Origin: Aphrocallistes beatrix
Lineage: Eukaryota; Porifera; Hexactinellida; Sceptrulophora; Aphrocallistidae
Length of the DNA: 64,000 bases
Reading direction: 5' to 3'
Assembly: GCA_963281255.1 (NCBI GenBank)
Contig: OY725489.1
Coordinates: forward strand, 3,720,001 to 3,784,000
This document shows, piece after piece, positions 32,826 to 44,065 of the stretch. Position 1 is the stretch's first letter; each line of letters starts with the position of its first letter. The notes under the pieces are model-generated. The model was not told where the DNA came from. It saw only the letters and a program-made list of their open reading frames with translations, and made no database searches. The position numbers and the translations under genes were made by a program.

Positions 32826-34600
32826 AATGAAACGTGAGTACCTCAACAATTTCCCTTTCTTAAATGAACCATTCGAAAATGCGATGAGTGTAGTTAGAAA
32901 TCCCCTACACTTATTTGCTAAATGCCCACCAGCTATAGAAGAACCATCTCAACCTCTGCACACTCAGCCACCACCACCACAACATACCCTATCTGAAGAT
33001 GCTCAGTTTCTCCTCGAAACAGATGAACCCATTGATTTTTTCGACGCAATATTCCGAAAATACGAATTTATGACAATACTAAACGAAACTAAAAGGTATC
33101 GTAAACAGAAAAAAATTTGATCAAGCACCATACCATTATCCTATTCCGACTTACAAGGAGCTCCGTTGTTTTGTTGGATTGTTAATGTGGACATCTCTTG
33201 CTCCGTTTCCAAACCGCTGGTCATATTTTATGGACTCAGAAATTTATAAACTTCCTCACTTTATAAAACACACAACACGTGATAGGTTTGTCGAGTTATT
33301 GACTATGCTTTCGTTTCGCTAACAATGATCATATTCCTGAAAGCATGCTAACTGCCGAACGTTTTGAAGCAAAGCTAGGAAATCTTCTGACATCATTCAA
33401 TGAAAACTGTAGGCGATGTATTGCTCCCGCTAGAGATCTATCAATTGACGAAATGATGATCAAATTTTATGGAAGAAGTGTCCTTAGTCAATATATCAAA
33501 TCTAAACCCACGAAATATGGCATTAAACTATGGGGACTTTGCTGTGGATGCTGTGGTTACTCTCTCAGGCAGACAATTTATTTAGGAAGTTCAGCTGGAA
33601 CTGTCAGTGGACGAGATGTAGTAATACAGCTGACTGAACCATATTTTGATAGGGGTAATATGGTTTATTGTGACCGGTTTTTCTCGTACCTTGATCTGGC
33701 ATCCTATCTCCGATTAAGAAAAACAGGAATGGTGGGTACATCATCCATCGTTTCCCTGCCCCCGGATCTCGACTATCTCGTTAGCCATATGCACCCACTA
33801 ACATGGGCATTCAAATGGTTCCATTGTGAAGCAGATATCAAGTTCAGTAAAGATGGGACTCTTCGTCATCTGAGATCTACTGAACCTGTATCTTAAGTGG
33901 TATGGATGGACAAGAAATACCGGTCCAAAGATAAGAAGGTCACCTTTATTACAAATTGCCTCCTTAGCATTCCAGCCAACTCTACCCAATACCAAGAAAA
34001 GAATATAAGAGATGAATTTTTAAAATATTCTCGACTCCCAGTCCCTAGCCCACCAGTACTAAGAGCCTACAACAATCGCATGGGAGGAGTAGATCGCCAT
34101 GATCGACTTGTAGGCCATCATTCCATTCCATTATCGTCCAACAGAGGGTATATCAAAGTTTTCTTCCACTTACTGGATTCCGCAGTTGTAAATGCGTGGA
34201 TCCTCTTCAAAACTGCGAAGAAGATGAAGGGCAAGTGGAACCTTGCAGAAGAAAGAAGATATACTTTGGCCTCGTTCAAGGAATGTGTGATTCTTTCTCT
34301 TTGTGGCACGTACACTTCAAGAAAACATGAACCAAACGTTAAAATTTCAAATCCTCCCTTACCCATTCAATCAATGAAGAATGCGATTAAACATCAGATT
34401 CGACCTGTCTCCCAAATTCCTGGCATGGTTTGCACTCAAGCCAGATGTTCAGTGATGAGAAGAACTGCATGTTGTGAATGCAAGGAAGTGTTTTGTTATG
34501 ATTGCGGAGCCCTACATTTAGAGGAATTGTTATTGAGGCATTCTGAAAAAGAAGACCAGCCTAGTCAATCTCAGGAAGAACCGAGTAATTCTAACTCTCC

Positions 34601-34728
34601 GGGCTAGCTCAGTCCCTAAAGGCGGAACCGAGCACTCTCAGTCGGGCCAGCTCAGTCCCTACAGGCGGAACCGAGCACTCTCAGTCGGGCCAGCTCAGTC
34701 CCCTTTTCTATTATTAGCCCCCCATTGA
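34601..34728. repeat. 43-bp direct repeats plus inverted-arm terminus
   Basis: 'gggccagctcagtccctaca' with 'ggcggaaccgagcactctca' is repeated just over twice directly after the piggyBac-like stop codon. The last unit runs into 'agtccccttttctattatta', the complement of 28083-28111. Short direct repeats next to a terminal inverted repeat are common subterminal transposase-binding sites (family knowledge). Binding itself is inferred. Confidence 0.6.
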
Positions 34729-35329
34729 TATGTTGTCTATTATATCTGTTTGTTGGAAATTTAACAATTAATTAGCTAGCTGTTTTTACATAAGTAAATC
34801 CTATACTAAAAATAATATGGGTGTGGTGTAGCTAGCCATATATCTTTGTGAAAATGAGTAGGGTTCATAAAGGATTTTCGGGGGGAAGGAGGGGTAATCT
34901 AACGACTATTGTATGGGATATAATGCCTTGGTTGGGAAATGTGCAGTATTCAGGGGATCCTTGTTTCTTAACCAATCTAATTACCCCTTAGTATCATATT
35001 AGTAATTAGTAATAATGAATACAGTAATAATTGAGAACATTTCACTGGCATCGGTATTGCAACTCGATTCACTATCTAGTGATAAAGAAATATTATAAAA
35101 TGAATGCTTGATGAAGTAATACAAGTTGAGAATTGTTAGAAATAAATGTTGCTCATTATCACAATCAGAATAGACGTGTTTCCAAAGTATTGCAATATAG
35201 TATATCTAACTAAAGAAAATTGTAATTATAACACCATACTTGTAAAGAACCTCCCAAGAAGGATTAGAACAGTATATATATAAAGAGAATAACAAGTACT
35301 AATTTATACTTTATTATTCCAATACACAT

Positions 35330-35695
35330 ATGGCACATCAATTCCCCCGTAAGGAAGATCATTTCCCACCTCCTCCTCCTACTCCAACAACTTCTACTCA
35401 AATCTCCCTTCCTGGTCGGAAACGGTTCCGCAAAGAGGATCACGAGGGCTTTGACGATTTTTTGGTGAAAAGGGTACGAGAACTCGTAAACCTTACTGAT
35501 GCATCGGCAGCTGACAAACTGACTGATCACAATGTAAGGATTGAGAGCCTGGAGAAGGAGAACTCTCGACTCGGTCTCGAAAACCGAGAATTGCGCCAGG
35601 AAGTAGCGGACTTGAAGCAAAAGCATCGCGATATCGAGATGCAACTTCAGGATCTAAAGGAGGCGATAAGTGACGTGCTTTTTAGATTCCTATAG
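35330..35695 (+). CDS. 121-aa leucine-zipper/coiled-coil protein
   Basis: The frame starts at ATG 35330 with a basic/proline-rich N-terminus (HFPPPPPTPTTSTQISLPGR) and a conserved FDDFLVKRVRELVN helix. It continues with a long coiled coil from about residue 60 to the end, with heptad-spaced leucines (ESLEKENSRLGLENRELRQE, then DLKQKHRDIEMQLQDL). Basic residues lie before the coiled coil (GRKRFRKEDHE), but I do not see the exact Asn-x7-Arg of a canonical bZIP basic region. It may dimerise; DNA binding is only possible. The gene lies in the right inverted arm of the composite, and a damaged paralogue lies in the left arm. A TATA-like 'tatatatata' lies about 55 bp upstream. It is intact and unspliced, unlike almost everything near it. 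Confidence 0.6.
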   Translation: MAHQFPRKEDHFPPPPPTPTTSTQISLPGRKRFRKEDHEGFDDFLVKRVRELVNLTDASAADKLTDHNVRIESLEKENSRLGLENRELRQEVADLKQKHRDIEMQLQDLKEAISDVLFRFL

Positions 35696-35845
35696 TATTT
35701 TATGTTTAGTTGTTAGCGTTGTTATTTATGTTTAGCTGTTAGCGTTGTTAGTGTCATTCTTTATAAATTAAATATATTTTCAGTGAGAATTTTCAATCTA
35801 GTGGGATTGGATTACATAATGGAGGGCGAAACTTTAATTCGTTGA

Positions 35846-36327
35846 CATCTTTTTGGTACATGCAGAAATTCTGAACAAAAATCTAGATGTTCGCCCTAGT
35901 ATTTTGATTGATCTCAAAATGTTTAACAATATTTTAATGAGATCTCTTAGATAATTACTGATATTCTTTTAGAAAAATCCTTTATGAGCCTAAATTTTGA
36001 ATATTGTGTTTTCGAAGGTCCATTCTAAATAATTTTTTTGTTTGTGTTTACAATAGGTTCATAAAGTAAAAAAATTTAAAAATTAGTTAGAGACTAGCTT
36101 GCTACAGGTAATATGGGGTTTTTGAGGGTGTACATTTCGAATATTTTGTTTTCGAGGGTCCATATTAAATATTTTCTGTTTTTCAAATTTTCCTACTTTT
36201 CAGAGAATTCCTTCGAAAATTTTCACTTATATGTAATTAACGATTGGATCACAGGCGCCCGAAGGGCGCCTCATGTGGACATGAAGTGTCCGCCAGCCGC
36301 GCAGCGAAAGCAAGCTAAGCGCGCTTG
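35846..36327 (+). mobile_element. Helitron family-2, 5'-truncated
   Basis: The 3' end 'aagctaagcgcgcttg' before a T and the GC-rich block 'ggcgcccgaagggcgcctca' match other copies. Upstream are two internal repeat units ('tttgagggtgtacatttcga', 'ttttgttttcgagggtccat') of the same family as 62215-62570. The 5' end TCTKATATATTAAAA is missing. Confidence 0.7.
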
Positions 36328-36383
36328 TTTTAAAATATGATTCATTTGTATATACACTCCCCTACCGAAAGTATTCGAACAAC

Positions 36384-37140
36384 TTAAGGATACCGCCCTC
36401 GAAAAATCTTGCCTGGCGTAAAAAAAAACTGCAAAATGTTTTATTGCTAATTTCATTGTATTACTGATCGGTCTACCATCTGATAGCACTATTTGGACGG
36501 CATTTTTTTTTCGAAATAACCCCCTAAAGTTTAGAGTTAATAAAAATTGAAAAATTATTAGAGGATTTTAACTCATTTACCAATTAGTTTTTAACTTATT
36601 TGATATTTTTTTAATGATATGAACCTTAACATTGTATTAGCACCTTTGGAGATTATAAAACACAAAGATTTAAAAGAATGGGCAAATAAAATCCAAACAA
36701 AATAGCTCTATAAGGGAGTTCATTTATATAATCCTCGGGAAATCGCAAGTTTGATCTCAGATATTTAGCGATCACTGGGTCAGAAATAAAATTCTGATCG
36801 TTTCAAAAAAAAATTTGTTCGGATCCGACCATTTGTTCTTGAGATATCGCATATTATAGGTAAAGTTCGGCCATAATATCCCTCTAAGGTCCCGAAAGAG
36901 GCTGATGTCATATCTTAAAAACTATTGTAGATATATAATATATTATATCCTTAAATAAAAGGATATATGCGAAAATATATAGGTTCCCCGAACATTCCTT
37001 TGTCAAAAAATAAATAATTCTCGACTTATCATTGATTTAATTGTAATACAAATTCTATGGAGAACTTTGAATCTATTTGAAAATGGCGAATCTAATCATT
37101 AAATATGTGTCCAAATTTAGCTATTATGCTAAATAGTGAA
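36384..37140 (-). mobile_element. TTAA element, diverged truncated copy
   Basis: TTAA (36384-36387) is followed by GGATACCGCCCTCGAAAAA, the reverse complement of the 3' end of the 1929-bp family. Further inward 'ggtctaccatctgatagcac' and 'ttgtaatacaaattctatgg' match the family in reverse orientation. Divergence is much greater than between the two full copies, and the far end is missing. Confidence 0.75.
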
Positions 37141-37260
37141 TACAATTGCCGTTAATATTTTCATGCTAATAATTTTGAAATGTGTCTATTTAAGAAGTTA
37201 CTATTATCCATGCCGTTCTTTTTTCGAATTCATTTTATGAATTCGAAGAAAAACTCTTAT

Positions 37261-37667
37261 CTACCTCCCGACAAGCGCGCATGTTGTTGGTATTACCCTA
37301 AATACCTTTTGTAAATTATTTAGGTTAATACCAGAATTATTTAGGGCATACTCGTCAGGAAATGGTATGGCTCCTGATCCATCTCGAATATCTGCAATCA
37401 AAGTGTGGTCCCAGACACAGGATGCATAAAACGCTATGATTTTTTGTCCGAGTTGATTGAACAATTGGTAGGTGCTAGAGACTTGAAGATCGGCATGCAG
37501 GTACCTAACAATATGCCTACAAAGTTCTGAAATCTAAGCGAAATCTTCTTACTTTTCACGAAAGGTGTAAAATATGTCTCATGAGGATAATTTGTGTCCA
37601 CAGGCGCGCACGCAAGCAAGCGAGCGAAGTGCGCTTGTCTTTTAACAAATATATCATATTTGTTCAA
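37261..37667 (-). pseudogene. hypothetical protein pieces
   Basis: Two overlapping minus frames (37667-37434 and 37464-37261) contain protein-like sequence, the second with GQKIIAFYASCVWDHTLIAD and NLQKVFRVIPTTCALV. The short Helitron 3' end at 37580-37637 overlaps the first frame, so its start cannot be native. The second frame may be an exon or gene fragment. I recognise no family. Confidence 0.25.
37580..37637 (+). mobile_element. Helitron 3' end fragment
   Basis: 'gcgcgcacgcaagcaagcga' followed by 'gcgaagtgcgcttg' and a T is the conserved GC-rich end shared by Helitron families 1 and 2. Upstream sequence does not match either family well, so only the terminus is identifiable. Confidence 0.55.
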
Positions 37668-37689
37668 TTGTTGAATCTAATGTAGATGC

Positions 37690-38160
37690 CTTATGGCATG
37701 GACGGCGTTCTACGTCCCTTCGTCCGTCCGTCCGTCCGCTCGATCCTGCGAAATTCAACAGTCCGATTGATACCAAATTTGGCATATAGAATCCACTTAT
37801 AGTGGAGATGTGCAAAAGGGCTCTATTTTCACGAAATTTAACAATTTCCGAGTTTTAGTCCTATATATTCATATTTTCACACCTTTTATCAATAATCTCA
37901 ATGGTAGGATATAATTCAGACAGCTTCAAAGGGGTAATCCACTATGGAGAATCCGACTTTTGCACCTAGAAAGTTATGATATGAATAATTCATGTTTTGA
38001 CATAAGAAAATTTATATAAATTTTTCATACCTTCTAAATAATATATAAAATTCGCAATTTAAGGTAGAAACGAGTTCTCAAAGACTAATATATGGTATTT
38101 CGTGATGTAGAATGCGATTATCCCCTTAAAAATCATATTGTGAATATTTCATGTGTTAAT
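37690..38160 (+). mobile_element. end of the family-3 element, with ~125-bp tandem units
   Basis: It starts with 'tgccttatggcatggacggc' and 'gttctacgtcc', then short 'gtcc' repeats. The same block, inverted, ends the large element at 53560-53640. It is followed by tandem units containing 'ttcgcaatttaaggtagaaa' and 'cgagttctcaaagac' that match, in reverse, 48440-48830. The other end is not present, so this is a partial copy. Confidence 0.6.
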
Positions 38161-39254
38161 GACAATGTACTTTCACATATTTTACACGTTTAATGAAAAA
38201 TGCATTGTTAATTGTATTTACATTTGGATTTTGAAATAATTGTGGACTGTTTTCCTGGAGCGGCACTATTGGTCTGTCGACCGACATTTTACTACTACTG
38301 TTTGTCAAAAAACACACTTTATGATAAATTATGAAAAGTGAACACCTCTCAAAAACTTTTTGGCTAGTCCCCAGGGTGTTCACTTTCTGAAGGTTCTAGT
38401 GTAATAAGCTAACAAACAAGTAATTATGGGAATACGTATTAAGGTAAAATATAATTGGTCAAAATATGAAATATTACTCAAAAAATAATTAAATTATACA
38501 AGTAGGCTTCGCGGCTGCGACCAGTAAATGCCCTTTGGCCACCCATTCAATAAAAATAAAAATAAAATAAGGGAATTTTGAAAAATTGACATGATGACTC
38601 GCATTGTCACGCCAAGACCACATAATATAGTATTCTTGAGAATCTCATGGTGTGCTCGAAGTTCTATTTTAAGGCAAATTTCTCTTATTCGAAATAGGCC
38701 AAAATTAGTAACTATAGTCAAGTAATGATGACTAATAATTATCACCTGGGGAACAAACTGTACTCAGTAATGCATTAACTTCTTCTTCATCAAAATCATT
38801 ATATACATCTTCATCTGAATTATAATCTAAAATATAAGGTTCCAAATGAAAGGAAACAACTCGCTTACGCTTAGGATATCTCGTAGTTTGGTAAAGTTCT
38901 GAGTTATAAAAAGCTACAAAAAGAAATTCAAGCTAAGATTAGAACTATATCAACTACACACTCAATATTGATAAGAAAACTAACAGCAAGAAACTTAATA
39001 TCCATAGAAAAGTTAGATGCCGTCTTCTACAAGTAAAATAAAAGTTCAACAATAAGCAAAATAAATATCTTTCAAAAGTCAAATATTTAGGTGAAACGTT
39101 TCTGGTTAAATCATTTATAGTTGATCCGGACAACCACGTAGAGGCGAGAGCACATCTGTCCGGCCAAACCTATCTCAGCTCTGTTGCTGGGATAGGCTGG
39201 GGTCTTAGACCAATAACAACTGTATAATACTGCTATAACATCTCACGTACAAGT
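38161..39254. other. unassigned DNA; Tc1-type end and a small coding-like patch
   Basis: At 38338-38388 'aagtgaacacc' and 'ggtgttcactt' form a hairpin. Near 38735-38765 the sequence ends 'ggggaacaaactgta', resembling a Tc1 terminal repeat without a partner. The minus strand from 38910 to 38760 can encode TTRYPKRKRVVSFHLEPYIL and an acidic tail, which looks like a protein C-terminus of unknown family. Nothing else was recognised. Confidence 0.35.
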
Positions 39255-39450
39255 ACGTATATACTCAACTCTTTCAATATAGTTATTTCATATCACTCAT
39301 GTAAGCATACTATACTCCCCTCTTTCTATATACCTATTTCATATCACCCATATCAGTATACTATACTCTCCTCTTTCTATATACTATTTCACACCACCCA
39401 TGTAAGTATACTATACTCCCGTCTTTCTATATAGCTATTTCATATAAAAT
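39255..39450. repeat. ~60-bp tandem repeat, about 3.5 units
   Basis: Units contain 'agtatactatactc', 'cctctttctatatac' and 'atttcatatcacccat'. They differ by small changes. It lies in otherwise unremarkable AT-rich DNA that continues to about 39780. Confidence 0.8.
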
Positions 39451-42079
39451 ATATAATTGTTTACATTCACCTCTCCCTTATAGCTTCAAATCATATATAA
39501 TATGCCCTCTGTAGAGCTATTTCATCAATCAGTAAATTGTCTTATACAAGATAGAGGGGATTATAATGATGAGCATCTGGGCCAGAAAATTTAAGACTAT
39601 GAAATAGTAATACAAGGGATTTGCCCTGAAAGACGGATTCATCGGTAAATCGAGGTTATTATGCATATATACATCAATTAATGCCCATTTTGTAAGGTTT
39701 AAATCAGTTCCATTAACATAATTTACATTAACACCGGCTAATATTCAAAACATTATCAATTCATTTATTGTCCCCCTGTATTATTTGGTAGCATGTACAT
39801 GATGTTGCTGCAATGCTATTTTGTTATATCCTTGATAGCCACACAATGCTCTGATAAAAGGGCTGTTTCGTAAGGTATCAATCAAGTTTTCCCGTATGTT
39901 GTAGTATTCTGTCTCATCTCCAAATACAGTATGGGAAAGTGATAAAAAACAGTTACCATCAGCACCAACTGGTATTGCTTGAAAACAAATCGTTCTCATT
40001 CAAGTTCTCATTCATATAGGCATAATACTATTTCAGGTGGCTATTGGTTGTTGGGATACGGGCTCGGATTGGTGTTACACTAAGATTGATGCTCCTTGCC
40101 AATTCCTTACGCATTGCAGCTGTAAATGTATTCACGTATTCACTGTCGATTCGTCTGGTACTTAATGAATTGGAGATGGACAGAAAACTCGATCTAGTAT
40201 TACATCTTGCGTGGAACCTTTCTTACCCTTAGCAGAGCTTTTCATTGGACTAGGTTCAAAATCAATTGTATCTTCATTGTCTAAGTCAAATTCACGACTC
40301 ACTATATCAATCACTTTCATACGATCAGGTAATTCTGGGTTGACCATGAGTTGATTGGAGACAGCATCAAATCGTGATATAAATATCGGTTTGTGATCAC
40401 TGTAATAAGCATTATAAACTACAGCATTCAATTTGCATTCTGACTTAGCAAATATAGTCTAGTTGCGACTGGTGATCAGTAGATATATCAGTGATCTTGG
40501 AATGATAATTAAAGAATGACATCAAATTCAACAGTGATTTCCTATCTTTAGATCCATTCAATAATTCAACATTTAAATCCCTTACTATTATAATTATGTC
40601 TGTAAATCTTAATAATATCAGTATCAGTTAATTCATGAATACATTGCTGCAGCTTAGAGTTAGGAGAACTGTAGACTGATAGCAATTTGATTGGATCTTG
40701 TGTTTTAGGATCTGTGAATCAAACACCAATGTATTCAATTCTACCTTTCGAATCATCATTATACTATGTTAAGAACACATCATATTCCCAGTCGTTGTAA
40801 TATACAATGGAACCACTACCAGGGATACGTTGTTTGAAATCAATTCTTACGATAATGTTGTATCCTGGAATTGGGTTACGTGTAATTCTATTGTCATTGT
40901 TTCTTGCAATAGTAACATATTGGACTGGTGTATGATTGGATCACAAGCTATATGTTTTAATGTTTATTCAATGAACGTATGTTCAGCACAAAAATCTGGA
41001 CTGTTTGTTGGAATAGACCAGGTAATCGCACAGTTCTCTCTCAATATTTTAAGTTCTCTAAACACTGGGTCTCTCTCTCTGATAATTTACCTGGCAGTTT
41101 CAAATTCCCTACTATATATAAACCAGTAGCTGTCTTAGCTCTACTCATTGAGGTGTCGAGGGCATTACGAGTCATATACAGTTATATGCATAACTATACA
41201 CTCATGTATGCCCTGGCTCTGATGGATAGTCATGGCTTCTGGGTGGGTAAATGGGAACTGTTTTCTGTAACACTCGTGCCTTTACTGCGCTGAAATCTTA
41301 GCTTTTCTAACTGGAACAGAGTCCAGATATTCATTATCAATTCATCACGCATGAGATGTTTGAATTTCAACCGTTGTTCTGCACCTGCATTACAATCATC
41401 AAAATGAATCCATACTTTATTAGCTACTCGTTCTGAGGTATCAATCCGTGTGCCATAACCAATTCTAAACAATATTGCAGTGGCTCCATTCACCAGTCCA
41501 TCTGGCGTTGAGACATTAACTGTTAAGAGATATCGTTAAAAGCTGAGTGAAGTGTCATACCCCGAATATTGAATGCTGCTTTCCCCGTAGGAGCAGTCAG
41601 TAGTGCTTTCTCAGAATCAGGGGTAACAGCTACTTTCGAAATCAAATATCTCACTAATCCCTCATATAAAGTTCTTATAAGCAGGCTCTTGCCTACTCCA
41701 GCTCCTCCAGCCATATATAAGTACATTAGCAGCTGTTTATTCGTTTTGAAGCAGTGTAATGTGTGTAAGAATGTTAATCGTTGTGTCCTGTTTGATTTGA
41801 GACAGGTCTAAATATTCTTCTTCACTTCGTAAGTTGGGGATTTTGAAATATTTACCAGAATCTTCATTCGACTTATCAGTGTTAGGATCATTTATCCAAG
41901 ATTTTTCTCCTGGATTACCAACCATATATAATCTACATGATCAATAATGTTAATTTCCTCATTGCCTAATACTTCTTCAATCGCAATATTATCATAATTG
42001 ATATCATCTGGATCTATGTCACCAAGTGCCCGAATTGCCTCATCTATTTTCTCCAGGTTACTACTCTCAAATTCCAGCT

Positions 42080-43190
42080 ATAGACATAAGACTCAAATTT
42101 GGGATCCCGGGATTGAGAATGGAATCACAGGATTGCAACAGGATTCGGGATTTGAGAAATAATACCGGGATTCAATCCCGAAGTAAAAAGCCCCTCACAG
42201 ACGGGCAGGGAGTGTGCTTCCGAAATTCCTGGGATAGGATAACATGAATGTATTGTCTCATTAACCCAGGAATGCGGAAGCAGACTCGCTGATCATCAGT
42301 GAGCGGCTCTTTTTACATTCAAAAGTATGTAGGATGAAAATTGAGATTTTCATTTTTTTGCTATGTCATCATTATGACGTCATCATAATTAACTAGCATA
42401 TTTTTGTCAAGTCATCCATACTGAGCACTTTATATAACATATGTTTATTTCTCAAATCCTATTATCTTTATTGACCATTTATCACTATTGCTATGTTATC
42501 ATGATGACGTCAGCACAATTAATTAACATAATTTTATGGAGTCATCTATTCTGAACACTTTGTACAATATATGTTTACTTCTATATCTTATCATTTTATC
42601 TCTATTAACTATTCATCATTATTGCTGTGTCATCATGATGACGTAAGCATAATAGATTAGCATAATTCTAATGAGTCTTCTATGTTAAACATTTATTGGA
42701 CATATGTTTATCTCAAACTCATAAAATTTGAGCTCAAATAGGCATTTACCATTAAAATTAAGCAATGATGACGCGACAAAATTTTCAACCACAAATTGCT
42801 CAGTGGTCCTGTGTCCGATGAGTCTAGAAATGAAATAAGTCTTAGAGGGCAGCATACTTCACTATTGTTACCAATCTCAAGTTTCTAGCTCTTCTAGTTT
42901 TTGTGCAATAAGCAAAAGAATGAAATCACAAAATGCTACGTAGTGATGATGATTTAGCATATATTGAAAATCATATATGGAGGTGCAAATCTATATATAT
43001 GTACACATCTTCACAAAAAATTTCAGGACGATATCTTTTAAACTCTGGTCTGTGCACCACTTACGGCCGGACACCAGCACTCATTTTTGTACTGTGCTAC
43101 TATATTATTATATTGGATCATAGATCCAATATAATAACATAGGAAGCACACTAAAAACACCGGGATCCCAGGATCGGGAATCCCAGGATT
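42080..43190 (+). mobile_element. hairpin-family repeat, copy 1
   Basis: The repeat interrupts the Helentron gene. It contains, in order, a 'gggattcaatcccg'-type GC block, a long hairpin (42185-42314), three ~120-bp tandem units each with 'catcatgatgacgt' and 'gagtcatctattctgaacac', a unique region, and a 3' hairpin 'attggatcatagatccaat' followed by 'aggaagcacactaaaa'. Related copies lie at 47650-47935, 53658-55096 and 55445-57875. It has no ORF. The exact ends are uncertain: related GGGATCCC-rich blocks lie at both sides in this copy only. Confidence 0.65.
42185..42314. other. long hairpin of the repeat family
   Basis: The 5' arm 'agcccctcacagacgggcag' plus 'gcttccg.aattcctggg' pairs with the 3' arm 'cccaggaatgcggaagc' plus '...gagcggctcttttt', across a ~30-base loop 'ataacatgaatgtattgtct'. 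In the copy at 55445-55561 the outer 3' arm is better preserved (ccctgtccatctgtgagggc). The stem is about 45-50 bp. It could be a terminal structure of the element or a source of small RNA. Confidence 0.7.
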
Positions 43191-43591
43191 GTAACCCCTT
43201 TTTGCGGCGGATTCTAATGCATTCTTTACTCTTCAATGGCATGATAGATGATTTAATCATACTAGTCTAACATCATAATCCTCAAAGTCATTCAGATTAT
43301 TTCTCTTCTTACTACTGGACTGGTATTCAATAATAGCAGCGAATGGGGCTATGCAAATATCACCTAATGAATCTGGTCTCTGAGCATAATGCTCAATCAA
43401 ACCATGCTGCAATATATCCTCTGAACCCAATTCCATATCTTTCAATACATGCTTAGGTTTGAGGATTCTGGTCCGCTGTTCGGGAGGATTCGTGTTTACA
43501 TAGACATTAACTCAACTGCATAAGCAAGTAGTATGATACTTCTTGTCCAGATACTTCACTGCAACTTTGTAATTTATGAGCTAGTTATTGA

Positions 43592-44063
43592 CAAGCACGC
43601 TTCGGTTGCTTGCGCTGCGCGGCTGGCGAGCAATTCGTGTCCGCATGAGGCGCCCTTTGGGCGTCTAGGGTTCAATCATTAATAGTCAATACATACTCAA
43701 ATGTGTTTTGTAACATTATCGCTCATTGTTATCCAAAATATATCCAAAACAGCTAAATTTTCGAATTTATGATGGGTAATGCTGACGTAATAGCAGAATG
43801 ATGACTCATCATTTTGGACAATGGTAGTATCAGATATTCAGGCATATTGATTACATCTGCGATTAAATTCTCAGGCTTCTATCACCTATAATGGCAAAGT
43901 TGTGGTCGTAAACGTGAAATTTCTAATTATAAAATAGGTGACAATGACGTCACAATTCCGTGATGAGTCGACATTTTAGTCTGAGGTTAGAACTTAGTGG
44001 AGTCATAGCCAAAAGACTCCTGCATAGCAAAAATCAGCATTCTGCGCTGGGCAGTTAATGACA
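43592..44063 (-). mobile_element. Helitron family-1, diverged, cut by Tc1
   Basis: It starts with the reverse of the Helitron 3' end (caagcacgcttcggttgctt) and runs through 'gatgactcatcattt', 'caatgacgtcacaattccgt' to 'gcgctgggcagtt'. The remaining 5' part (the 'cttcaatcaattcgtt', (TA)n and TCCTTACT end) is missing next to the Tc1 element. It is more diverged than the other copies. Confidence 0.75.
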
Positions 44064-44065
44064 TA

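Larger units (their letters stand above)
31190..34607 (+). pseudogene. piggyBac-like transposase, interrupted and frameshifted
   Basis: The likely start is ATG 31190. The first ~25 codons (MDTEALNFYDFSSDFDGE) are acidic, as in piggyBac N-termini, and are cut at codon TCT|AG by the foldback element at 31268. The frame resumes after it with YSSSCSEFSDNDDTG and runs to a stop at 32522. After an unclear stretch, the DDE_Tnp_1_7-type core starts near 32818 (PIDFFDAIFRKYEFM, then TYKELRCFVGLLMWTSLAP). It shifts frame near 33119 and 33320 and continues to 34607. Catalytic aspartates are visible in SIDEMMIKFYG, VYCDRFFS and VWMDKKYR. A TAA at 33894 lies four codons before the third. A C-terminal cysteine-rich domain (CSVMRRTACCECKEVFCYDC) matches the zinc-binding tail of piggyBac transposases. 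Dead as read, but all key residues survive. Confidence 0.85.
26966..35845. mobile_element. 8.9-kb composite bounded by long inverted arms
   Basis: The left region 26966-27600 (plus 28073-28117) and the right region 34683-35845 are inverted copies of one another. Shared words are 'gtactaaaagatgtc' with its complement at the right end, 'catttcaccctcctcctcc', the cacaaagatatggct block, and 'ggggctaataatagaaaagg' (28083) with its complement at 34700-34722. The right arm holds an extra ~400 bp (about 34906-35325). The left arm is interrupted by a hAT MITE at 27601-28064. Each arm carries a leucine-zipper-type frame, and a piggyBac-like gene lies between them. It could be a single large transposon with long terminal repeats or two inverted copies that trapped the middle. 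Confidence 0.6.
39781..43520 (-). pseudogene. Helentron-type replicon gene remnant: PIF1 helicase, endonuclease, OTU
   Basis: In minus-strand order: at 43500-43257 VYVNTNPPEQRTRILKP and LIEHYAQRPDSLGDICIAPF, typical of the region before the helicase in Helitron proteins. After an inserted repeat (about 42080-43190), at 42075-41523 come MAGGAGVGKSLLIRTLYEG (Walker A) and TAPTGKAAFNIRGMTLHSAF. At 41515-41160 comes the helicase C-terminus with VSTPDGLVNGATAILF and NALDTSMSRAKTATGLYIVG. At 41130-40160 lie endonuclease-like pieces (IFVLNIRSLNKH, NAVVYNAYYSDHKPIFIS with the terminal SDH motif of exonuclease/endonuclease/phosphatase enzymes). At 39999-39781 is an OTU cysteine-protease start (VGADGNCFLSLSHTVFGDET). 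Helicase + OTU + endonuclease is the Helentron/Helitron2 combination. Helicase motifs II-V are deleted, and the Rep/HUH domain is not in view. Many stops: dead. Confidence 0.75.
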
